Below are positions 12,085 to 19,313 of a stretch of DNA of 21,138 nucleotides, one piece after another. This DNA is from a virus. Location: positions 1 to 21,138 of the IMG/VR virus record IMGVR_UViG_3300037395_000014. One strand, given 5' to 3'. The notes below the pieces were generated by a model. The model was not told the origin of the DNA and ran no database searches. It saw only the letters and a program-made list of their open reading frames with translations. Position numbers and translations under genes: made by a program. Every line of letters starts with the position of its first letter. The stretch's first letter is position 1.

Positions 12085-13377
12085 TCAGTATTTGAACCCT
12101 GAAGCGTAGCCATGCTTCTGCAACTCGGGGATGAACTTAGACAGTTTGTCCCCGATGTCGTTCCTGTATAACACGTCGCCGGGTATGTTGAGTTGCTTTA
12201 GCGTGCGCATGGCATTCTCCTTCGCGCCCGTTACAGTGTCCGACACCCCGGTGACGACCATAGCATACTGTCCGGCCGTGGCCCACTCGGTCTCACGGCC
12301 TTTCTGGAGGTGATAAGGATGGAGCTTCTTTCTATTGTTGGCGGTGACACCGTAGACTGGAAAGTCTGTGACAAGTTCGAGGGGGCTTGGCTCGTATGGG
12401 AACGGGCTCATGCACATACTGATGCCGAGACTAATCGCTTCCTGTTTGAACGGGGATTTCACTCCCTTGCCCCGCGCGAGATCATACATCCAAGCGATTG
12501 GGTCGCCGTCCATAAGGGCGAGCTGTATCTGAAGCGATGGGTAGCCGAACCGAGTGGTGAACTCTAACGGCCAAGGTGTACCATGATCGTCGATGATGCA
12601 GTTAACGTCGATGTCTCCGAGAAACCCGATCTTGACCAGCTCGTCCTCAAGAGGTTTAAGCATCTTGTTGGCGAGCTTAGAGCACTTTGTTATCATAAGA
12701 ACGGTGCCCATCTCGCCCGTAGTCGTGCCGATCTCTCCTGGCATGAGCTTCTTGTGCTCGAAGTTCTCTTCCCACCCGCCGGAGAACCCGTCGCGCCCCA
12801 CATAACCCCCTACAGCGAACTCCGTCCCTGGCACAAAGTCCTGTAGGATGAACTCGCTTTTAATCTTCCCTTCCTTCTTCCACTTACCGAGCATGAACAG
12901 CATGTCTTCCGGCCCCTTGGAGCAGTAGGATAGGGACTTATCTGCGTCGCCGCAAGGTTTGGAAACCAGCCGCACGTCGTCCCGCTTCTTGACATATGCC
13001 ACGGCCTGCTCATATGTGGTGCATAACTGTGTAGGAGGGCATTTGATACCATGACGCTCAAGCACCTTCATCCCGAGAAGACGGTCCGTCTCCCACGCTG
13101 CGCCTATAGCGTTCGCACCGAAGACGACTTTTTCGGGGTGTTCGGCCCGGAAATGGTCGAGGACCCGGAGGTTCTTACAGTTGTCAGCCAGCACCGTCAT
13201 GTCCGCCCAGCGGAGCCACGCCTTGAAGTCACCTGTGCGTTTGACGAGACCTTTGCCGACTAGGCAGTAGTGTCGCTCGTTAGGGTTGACATAGTAGACC
13301 ACCTCGTGTTTCGCCTCCTGCGCTCGCAGGGCCAGGTCTAGCATATCGCCGAACGGATCGACAAACAGTACCTTCAT
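12085..13377 (-). CDS. PurD-like ATP-grasp enzyme (phosphoribosylamine-glycine ligase homologue), 430 aa
   Basis: I chose the ATG at 13377, with GGGGAGA six bases upstream, over a GTG at 13392. An N-terminal Rossmann-like part (MKVLFVDPFGDMLD) precedes an ATP-grasp fold: FGANAIGAAWETDRL, K140 in RLVSKPCGDADKS, ILQDFVPGTEFAVGGY, GEMGTVLM (221-227) and LEFTTRFGYPSLQIQ (E272, R276). The order and length match PurD, the GAR synthetase of purine synthesis. However, the EFNxRFGDPE signature of PurD reads EFTTRFGYPS, so metal- or substrate-site residues have changed. Phage ATP-grasp proteins are often annotated as PurD without proof. It closes the leftward structural operon and overlaps a small acidic ORF upstream. 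It could make a nucleotide precursor or ligate an amino group to another substrate. Confidence 0.88.
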   Translation of the reverse strand: MKVLFVDPFGDMLDLALRAQEAKHEVVYYVNPNERHYCLVGKGLVKRTGDFKAWLRWADMTVLADNCKNLRVLDHFRAEHPEKVVFGANAIGAAWETDRLLGMKVLERHGIKCPPTQLCTTYEQAVAYVKKRDDVRLVSKPCGDADKSLSYCSKGPEDMLFMLGKWKKEGKIKSEFILQDFVPGTEFAVGGYVGRDGFSGGWEENFEHKKLMPGEIGTTTGEMGTVLMITKCSKLANKMLKPLEDELVKIGFLGDIDVNCIIDDHGTPWPLEFTTRFGYPSLQIQLALMDGDPIAWMYDLARGKGVKSPFKQEAISLGISMCMSPFPYEPSPLELVTDFPVYGVTANNRKKLHPYHLQKGRETEWATAGQYAMVVTGVSDTVTGAKENAMRTLKQLNIPGDVLYRNDIGDKLSKFIPELQKHGYASGFKY

Positions 13378-13448
13378 TCTGGCTCTCCCCACGGGTCAAG
13401 AATAAGCTCGTCGTCATCCTCGTCCCAGTCGTCCGGTTCAGTGAACAT
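13374..13448 (-). CDS. Acidic 24-aa peptide coupled to the ATP-grasp gene
   Basis: AGGAG (minus strand of 13455-13459) precedes two adjacent ATGs; the one at 13448 has the better spacing. The peptide is extremely acidic (DDWDEDDDE) and ends LDPWGEPE. Its TGA overlaps the ATG of the PurD-like gene, so translation should be coupled. The DPW triplet also recurs in the large upstream virion protein. It may be a leader peptide, a small partner protein or a substrate of the enzyme. Real translation is unproven. Confidence 0.42.
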   Translation of the reverse strand: MFTEPDDWDEDDDELILDPWGEPE

Positions 13449-13460
13449 CATGGGCTCCTG

Positions 13461-16400
13461 TTAGTGTGGCTTCCTAGGTCTAGGTTTAGTTGAATACGGC
13501 TCGTGTGTCAAGCCTGGGCCTAGTGGCAGCAGTGTCTCCGCCCAGTTCTTGGGCTTAGGCTTCTGCCCCTCTACCTGCTCTCTGGTTTTCTCCGGCAGGA
13601 ACCCTTCAAGCTGCCCGAATATGGGTATGTCTTTGAGCAGCTTACCTATCAACTGCCCGTTGGTCTCCGCGGTGCTGCCCACCTGCTGTGCCTTGCGCCC
13701 GGAGTTCCTTATCTTCCCCTCGGTGTGTGTGGCCCAGTCAGCGAACATAGACGCTAGTGGGGTAAGTGACTGGCCTATAAGTGAGGCTGCCGCCCAGGGA
13801 GTTACTGTACCGCGTACCACGTCTGTCGCAGCCTGCATCACAGCCATGGCTCCGTGACGGGTCATCATGGCCCGCTGGTCACCCGTCATCTCTTTGAACT
13901 TCTCGTCTATCCATGGCATGGCTATGGATAGCCCTAGCCCCAGGAGCACAGCTTGCTTCAGCGCCCGCTGTGCCTCGAACGCAGACTTAGCAGCTCCAGC
14001 CTTATCACCGCCTACCGCCCTCTGTGTCGCCTGCGCTGCCTTGAACGCGGCCTCCAGCGGCTTCATGGACTGCTGTATGGTGAAGTAGTGATACCTGGCA
14101 AAGTTATTCACCAGCTTACCCAGCTTGTCTTCAGTGAACGCCGATGGCGCGCGAGATATCTTAGCAGCCAGCTCTCCCATCTCTGGGTGTGGTACCTCGG
14201 TAGGTATGCGGTACGGGGGGACGGCCTTGTGGGCCTGCCTGATGGCGTCATCCAGCCCCATGGCCTTGTGCAGCGGCCCGGACTGCATGTAGTCACGCAC
14301 CTGCGTCAGCATCATAAGGTCCTGGGCGTACCCCATGGCGTCGTGAGACGCTTTCCACCACGCCGCAACAGGTGCCGCGGCCTTGCCTGCTAGGCTAGGT
14401 GCGGGCTTCTCCTCTCCTGACATGAGGCGCACCATGTCCTCCATGGTAGTGTAGGCTTGCGCCGCCTTGTCGCTAGACGTCCAGAGAGCCCCGCCGTGCT
14501 CCAGCACCTTGCGGTAGAACCCGTCGTTGCGGCCCTGCATGTCCTGTACGGCCTTCAGGAAGTTCTTCGGCGACGACAGGTGTATGTCGGACAGGAAGCC
14601 CACACCTACGTTGAGTATGTGGGGGATAGGGATGCCGAACATGGTACGGGTGAGGAACTGGTTAGCCGCTACAGCCTGGTCTATGAGGCCCACCTTGCTA
14701 GTGTCAATACCGCCCCAGCGGTCCAGCGCGGCGGCTAGCCTAGGCTCGACATAGGTGCCTTGCATACCGGGGAACTCGGTGGTACGCCACCCCTTGCTCT
14801 TCCCCACGTTCTCCCCGCCAGCCCAGCCGCGCTCCATCATCTCGGCCTTGAGAGCCTTGGTGTCTGCCATCTCCCGGATGGACCTCTCTAGGTGTATCTC
14901 GGCCAGCTTGTAGGCGACCAGGGGGTCCTTGATGTACTTCTCCGGGGTTGGCAGGTCCTTGGTGGCCTCCTCTATCTCTCCTATGCGGGCTGTCTTGGTG
15001 TCGTAGCTGCCCTCAAATATGGCGCGGTCTCTATCATTCTCGGGCCGCACTAATGTGAAGTTCTTAGTCTTGGGGTTCATGCGCACCACGGCGCGCTCCC
15101 CGTTAGGTGCCTCTATGGCGTGATACACCCGCTGGTTCAGGCTCATGTCATCGGACTTGCGTGTCATGCCGCGGCCACGCCTGCCCGAGATGGGGTCCAT
15201 GGCCTCTTGCTGGTCTAGGTTTAGCTGCCTGTCCGCGTATCGCTCTGGTATGCGTGGCATGTAGTTCTTGTCGAACTCGGCCTTCATGGCCTCTATGTCG
15301 TCGTTGGAGTAGCCACCTTCTTGCCTCGCCATGGCTACCCGTTGGTTGTACAGGTCGTACACTTTCTCCTGCAGGGGCACGATTAATTTCTCGTGTAGGG
15401 CCTCCTGCGCGGGGGTGAGTGGCACAGAGGTATCACCCTGGGACTTAGCCAGTAGCGCGTTAACCGTGTTAGGGTCCTTCAGCTCAGGGTGTTCCTTCAC
15501 AGCCCCCTGTAGGAACTCGTTGGCCTGCTGTAAGTTCGACTGGTGTGCACCCTCTCTCTGGTAGTGGCTAAGGTCTATAGCGTTCACGTCCTCTCGGGTG
15601 ACTGGTCCTGTAGCCTTGGGGGCTTGCTCTGCCCCTACGGCGGGGCGCTGGCTAAACCTGGAGTGTCCGTTAACGAAGTCAGCTAAATCCTCCGGCGACT
15701 TTATAAGCCCAGCATCATAGGCGGGCTTGGCGTCTGTCAATACCTTATCTTTAACACCGGCAAACGTATTCTTGCCGGACTGCAATGATTTGAATAGTCC
15801 CTCGTATAAGTTTGAAGTCATACTCTTGCCCATACCTGACAAGTTTACAGAGCCACTCCCAGTAGCTGGTGGTGCTTCTGCGGGGGCTGCTGGCTGAGGG
15901 GTTTCGGCGGCTGGTATGGTAGTAGCGGAGGCATCCTTGGAGGGCACTCCAGGCTTCTCCCACGCAGCCGGGTTTTCTGCTCCGATGAAGCCTCCTGTCT
16001 TCTCGAACGCTCGGCCCATGGCGCCTAGCGGTCCAGTCACTAGCGGCGTCAGCGCACCTGCGACGGAGCCTGCCTGCCCGAGTAGCTTGCTGGGTATGTC
16101 GCTGTGCGCCCGCGAGTAGTCTTGCCCCTGCTGGTAGCCCTCAGCCATCTGCCGCGGTATATCAGTGATCGGCTCCAGCGTATCGGCTACTTCCGCGCCA
16201 ACCTGCTTGGCGGACGGTAGCGAGGCATAGGCGCTCTTGATGTCGTCGACCAGGCCGCCGCCCTCGGCTGGCTTGCCCTGCGGCTTGAACGCTGCCCACG
16301 GGTCTGTCTTGTCTGTAGCAGGGGCCTGCGGCTTGAACGCTGCCCACGGGTCTGTCTTGTCTGTAGCAGGGGCCTGCGGCTTGAACGCTGCCCACGGGTC

Positions 16401-17120
16401 TGTCTTACTGTCCAAAGTTTGTATACTATTTCGGACAGGAGCCTGTTGTGTTGACGTGGGGGCGGTGGGGGCCGTCACTGCCTGTGTGGTAAACTTGGGC
16501 ATCCACTTGTTGACGAAGGCGGATGCAGGCGCGCTTGGGTCGCCACCGTTAGCCGATATGTGTCGCGCCGGGACCAGGGAGCCTGCGGGCTTGTCAGGGT
16601 TCTGCAACATGCTGAGAGCGCCCGCGGCCCCCTGCTGGTGTGCTAAGTACAGCTCGTGAGGCGCAGGCTCCCGGCCCAGTGCCCCCTTTAATGTGTCGTA
16701 GTTCTCCCGTGTACCCCTCTCGAAGCGTTCATCCTCGGTTCCCTGCCCGCCCCACCCAGGCCCCATTTGATAGGTGCCATGATACTGTGAGCCTGGCCGG
16801 TCTGGTATGGTGCTACCCCGGCTTTCTATAGCAGCCGTTGACTTCTTGTACTGGTCGAAGTTTAAGCTGCCCCACTGGTTATCGGGCTGCTGTGCGGGCT
16901 GCTGTGCGGGCTGCTGTGCGGGCTGCTGTGCGGGCTGCTGTGCGGGCTGCTGTGCGGGCTGCTGTGCGGGCTGCTGTGCGGGCGCTTGCTGAGGTGCCTG
17001 TGGCTTGAATACGGACCATGGGTCAGCGGCCGGTGCTGTCGCTGCACCTCCAAATTTCTGTACTACGTCGGCAGGCTCCCCCTGCTGCGTAGTGTATTTA
17101 GCCCATGGGTCGTCTGTCAC
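13461..17120 (-). CDS. Internal virion (ejection) protein with lysozyme-like domain, 1219 aa
   Basis: The start is GTG in a GTGA overlap with the upstream gene. A disordered N-terminus carries DPWAKY (4-9), DPWSVFKPQ (33-41) and eight AQQP units (to about 80). Residues 85-210 form a lysozyme/transglycosylase-like domain: AAIESRG with E99 as probable acid, YHGTYQMGPGWG, and LYLAHQQGAAGA. Three DPWAAFKPQ repeats follow (241-281). The long remainder is helical, with a hydrophobic region near the C-terminus (LLGLGLSIAMPWIDEKF), as in proteins that enter the cell envelope during DNA ejection. The size and layout fit the large internal proteins of podoviruses, which locally degrade peptidoglycan. 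This is family inference; the catalytic type is not certain. Confidence 0.88.
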   Translation of the reverse strand: MTDDPWAKYTTQQGEPADVVQKFGGAATAPAADPWSVFKPQAPQQAPAQQPAQQPAQQPAQQPAQQPAQQPAQQPAQQPDNQWGSLNFDQYKKSTAAIESRGSTIPDRPGSQYHGTYQMGPGWGGQGTEDERFERGTRENYDTLKGALGREPAPHELYLAHQQGAAGALSMLQNPDKPAGSLVPARHISANGGDPSAPASAFVNKWMPKFTTQAVTAPTAPTSTQQAPVRNSIQTLDSKTDPWAAFKPQAPATDKTDPWAAFKPQAPATDKTDPWAAFKPQGKPAEGGGLVDDIKSAYASLPSAKQVGAEVADTLEPITDIPRQMAEGYQQGQDYSRAHSDIPSKLLGQAGSVAGALTPLVTGPLGAMGRAFEKTGGFIGAENPAAWEKPGVPSKDASATTIPAAETPQPAAPAEAPPATGSGSVNLSGMGKSMTSNLYEGLFKSLQSGKNTFAGVKDKVLTDAKPAYDAGLIKSPEDLADFVNGHSRFSQRPAVGAEQAPKATGPVTREDVNAIDLSHYQREGAHQSNLQQANEFLQGAVKEHPELKDPNTVNALLAKSQGDTSVPLTPAQEALHEKLIVPLQEKVYDLYNQRVAMARQEGGYSNDDIEAMKAEFDKNYMPRIPERYADRQLNLDQQEAMDPISGRRGRGMTRKSDDMSLNQRVYHAIEAPNGERAVVRMNPKTKNFTLVRPENDRDRAIFEGSYDTKTARIGEIEEATKDLPTPEKYIKDPLVAYKLAEIHLERSIREMADTKALKAEMMERGWAGGENVGKSKGWRTTEFPGMQGTYVEPRLAAALDRWGGIDTSKVGLIDQAVAANQFLTRTMFGIPIPHILNVGVGFLSDIHLSSPKNFLKAVQDMQGRNDGFYRKVLEHGGALWTSSDKAAQAYTTMEDMVRLMSGEEKPAPSLAGKAAAPVAAWWKASHDAMGYAQDLMMLTQVRDYMQSGPLHKAMGLDDAIRQAHKAVPPYRIPTEVPHPEMGELAAKISRAPSAFTEDKLGKLVNNFARYHYFTIQQSMKPLEAAFKAAQATQRAVGGDKAGAAKSAFEAQRALKQAVLLGLGLSIAMPWIDEKFKEMTGDQRAMMTRHGAMAVMQAATDVVRGTVTPWAAASLIGQSLTPLASMFADWATHTEGKIRNSGRKAQQVGSTAETNGQLIGKLLKDIPIFGQLEGFLPEKTREQVEGQKPKPKNWAETLLPLGPGLTHEPYSTKPRPRKPH
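16279..16406 (-). repeat. 48-bp tandem repeat, 2.7 copies, coding
   Basis: Two complete and one partial (32-base) copies occur at 16279-16326, 16327-16374 and 16375-16406, with no mismatch seen. Each unit encodes 16 residues containing TDPWAAFKPQAPATDK. Perfect identity suggests a recent duplication. The repeat keeps the reading frame. Confidence 0.9.
16884..16979 (-). repeat. 12-bp tandem repeat, 8 perfect copies, coding AQQP
   Basis: GGGCTGCTGTGC on the plus strand is repeated eight times without a mismatch. On the minus strand it encodes Ala-Gln-Gln-Pro units in the linker between the DPW motifs and the lysozyme-like domain. Copy-number change would alter linker length in steps of four residues without a frameshift. 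Confidence 0.93.
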
Positions 17121-18493
17121 GGCACCCTGCCAGTGCGCCCATCAGGTAGTATTATCGGAGTACCCGAGGGCAGCTTGCTCGCTTCATCGGGGCTGCTTAC
17201 TTTTACTGGTTGTCCAGCGCCTGCTGGAGCTGCGGCACCCGGCGGACCCTTCTGTGCTTCATCAGATGCAGCCTGCGTAGCCTTGCTATCGTTAGCGTTA
17301 GCCCCCGCGTATGACTTAGCTGTGATGCTTTTGTAGAAGTCCTCGCTTTCCTTACGAGCGTCAGCTAATATTGCTTCCCTTTGCTTGGCGTCAGCAGTGC
17401 TGTGATACCTCTCCATCAAGCTGGCCTGGTCAGACGTGTGCTGGTCTAGGCGAGCCTGCTGCGCCGCCGATAGCCCGTTGAACTTGCGGTCCTGGTTGGC
17501 CTTGCTGTCTGCCGCCTTCTGCCCGTCGATGCCCTCTTTGGCTTTGTTGTGTCGCTCGCGTTCCGCCTCCGCCATAGACTGGTTGTGTGCATGTCCCGCC
17601 TGTACCTGGCCCGTCCACGCTCCGGTGTGCGCTTTTAACTGCTCCCCATACTGCTCATTCATCTTGCTCATAACCTGGTCGACGAGGCCGGGGCTCGTGC
17701 CAATCCCACCTCCCGCACCTGGCTGCATAGACCCGCCGACGGTGCCCTGCCGCAGCTTCTCTGCATAGTCCATGGCGTCTTCGTATGTAGGCGCCTTGGG
17801 CATCGGGTTGGCCTTGCTGAAGGCTGCGTAGTCGTTGAGCGGGCTTACCATCCACGGGGCTTGGGCGAAGTTACCGCCACCGCCACCGCCACCGCCACCG
17901 CCACCGCCGTAGCCTTGCTGCGGTAGCTGTGGGGCGCCGAGGGTCTGGCCCATCTGAGCCTGCGGGAAGACGCGCTGTCCGGTGGCGCCAGAGGGAGGAG
18001 CAGACCCCTGACCTCCACCGGACCCTCCACCTTGCGGCGGAAGCTGATCTGCAGTTTGTCCGCTCGGCATGGGGCCTTGCATGCGCCCTGCGTTGACATA
18101 GTTATTCCGCGGGCCAGCAGGAGCTGGCTGGTTGAACTGTGGGGTGGGGGGTAGCCCCTGTGGTTGCTGCCCGCCTTGTGGTGGGATTATGTTTGATGGG
18201 TTCGTAGCGCCCTGATTACCAGACAGCAGGGCGCCGCCCACTGCCCCTTGCGGCGACTGAAACGTGCCTGGCGTTATGTTCGACTGCTGTTGCCCCGGCA
18301 CCATGCCTGGCATGGGCATACCTGCTGATGGGTTGCCCGCGGCCTGCGCCGGGTCTGCGCCGCCGTGTAGCTGTGCGACTAGGCCGATGGTTTTCTGTAG
18401 CAGCTTCTGGAATGTGGGGTTGCCGAAGATGCCGTTGTTGCCGTCGCCGCCACCGCCACCGCCACCACTGTCTTGTCCGCTTGTGTCGCTCAT
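17117..18493 (-). CDS. Low-complexity internal virion protein, 458 aa
   Basis: GGGAG precedes the ATG. The N-terminal half is Gly/Pro/Gln-rich, with poly-Gly at residues 10-16 and a run of 12 Gly in the middle. Then comes a helical, charged region (YEDAMDYAEKLRQGT, MAEAERERHNKAKEGIDG, AKQREAILADARKESEDFY). The C-terminus reads LPSGTPIILPDGRTGRVP, a tail I recognise in large internal or structural phage proteins. It lies between the Ala/Gly-rich virion protein and the lysozyme-containing protein and overlaps the latter (GTGA), so the three are probably co-made and co-packaged. No enzymatic motif is seen. The exact virion position is unknown. Confidence 0.83.
   Translation of the reverse strand: MSDTSGQDSGGGGGGGDGNNGIFGNPTFQKLLQKTIGLVAQLHGGADPAQAAGNPSAGMPMPGMVPGQQQSNITPGTFQSPQGAVGGALLSGNQGATNPSNIIPPQGGQQPQGLPPTPQFNQPAPAGPRNNYVNAGRMQGPMPSGQTADQLPPQGGGSGGGQGSAPPSGATGQRVFPQAQMGQTLGAPQLPQQGYGGGGGGGGGGGGNFAQAPWMVSPLNDYAAFSKANPMPKAPTYEDAMDYAEKLRQGTVGGSMQPGAGGGIGTSPGLVDQVMSKMNEQYGEQLKAHTGAWTGQVQAGHAHNQSMAEAERERHNKAKEGIDGQKAADSKANQDRKFNGLSAAQQARLDQHTSDQASLMERYHSTADAKQREAILADARKESEDFYKSITAKSYAGANANDSKATQAASDEAQKGPPGAAAPAGAGQPVKVSSPDEASKLPSGTPIILPDGRTGRVP
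17874..17909 (-). repeat. CCGCCA hexamer tract coding 12 glycines
   Basis: Five CCGCCA units and one CCGCCG unit form a 36-base tract that encodes twelve Gly on the minus strand. Loss or gain of a unit changes the run by two Gly and keeps the frame. Confidence 0.85.
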
Positions 18494-18494
18494 A

Positions 18495-19304
18495 TCATGC
18501 TCCCGTAGGTGAGCTATTGGAGTTGCTGTATGTCAGGGTGCCGCCGCTCGGCGCCGTGACACTCTCGCTAAGGCTGGATAGCAGGCCCTGTATCATCTGC
18601 CCCGCCGACGCCAGGTTACTGCCCTGTAGCCCGTAGGCCTGTAGCTGCCCGGAGAGCGCCCCCAGGTCGAGCTGGCCCGCCTGGTTGATAAGTGTGCCGC
18701 CTGCGACCACGCCGCTCTCATACTGGTTTTGCAACGCTGTCGCTGTAGCTGCGCCCGTGGCCTCGCGGCCTACCTGCGCTGTCTGCCAGGCGTTAGCGAA
18801 GTTGCCCGTGGTGGCGCCCTGCACTTCCGACCCGTAGGGGGTGTTAGCCACACCTGACTGCGCCGAGGCAGCACCCGCCGCGCTCTGTGCCTGATTGAGA
18901 TAGTAGTTGTACGCTGTAGTCATAGGATCGAATGCGGTAGCTAGGGCCTGGTTGGCGTAGCCTAGGTCGCCTGAGAACGCTGTGGACAGCCCCGTGCCAA
19001 GTCCCTGAAGCTGCGACGCGAGCCCGCCTACCTGGCTAGCTGTAGCGTTAGCTGTGCTGACTGCGCCCGCGCCACTCGCCCCTAGCTGGCCTGCGATGCC
19101 CTCTACCTGTCCGGCATAGCCCGCCGCCTGGGGGTTGGTCATGGTGGCCCCGCCACCCGAGCTGACAGGGGTTGATGCGCCGCCCAAGCTGCCGACCGCG
19201 CCCCCGATAGCGTACTCGTTCGCGTTGTACTGGGGGTTGGGTACGGTCCACGGCACCCCGGAGAACGAGTTGGCATTGCCAAAAGGTTGAATTGAAGTAG
19301 CCAT
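18495..19304 (-). CDS. Ala/Gly-rich virion protein, 269 aa
   Basis: TAGGAGA precedes the ATG by five bases. The protein is rich in Ala, Gly, Ser and Gln with helical stretches (ALATAFDPMTTAYNYYLNQA) and a conserved-looking block QSGVANTPYGSEVQG, which I recognise from internal or tail-associated proteins of podoviruses. There is no signal peptide or enzymatic motif. It stands directly after the nozzle-like gene and before the low-complexity protein, in the usual position of the smallest internal virion protein. Packaging and ejection with its neighbours is inferred. Confidence 0.82.
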   Translation of the reverse strand: MATSIQPFGNANSFSGVPWTVPNPQYNANEYAIGGAVGSLGGASTPVSSGGGATMTNPQAAGYAGQVEGIAGQLGASGAGAVSTANATASQVGGLASQLQGLGTGLSTAFSGDLGYANQALATAFDPMTTAYNYYLNQAQSAAGAASAQSGVANTPYGSEVQGATTGNFANAWQTAQVGREATGAATATALQNQYESGVVAGGTLINQAGQLDLGALSGQLQAYGLQGSNLASAGQMIQGLLSSLSESVTAPSGGTLTYSNSNSSPTGA

Positions 19305-19313
19305 AATATTCTC

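Noticed and set aside
12101-12118. Terminator between the convergent operons
   Set aside because: GAAGC and GCTTC form only a five-base stem with an eight-base loop and no T-run, inside coding sequence.
12310-12846. Two plus-strand ORFs opposite the PurD-like gene
   Set aside because: They mirror the ATP-grasp coding region and have no good ribosome binding sites or recognisable families.
16279-16979. CRISPR-like repeats
   Set aside because: The 48-bp and 12-bp units are direct tandem coding repeats without spacers and keep the frame of the virion protein.
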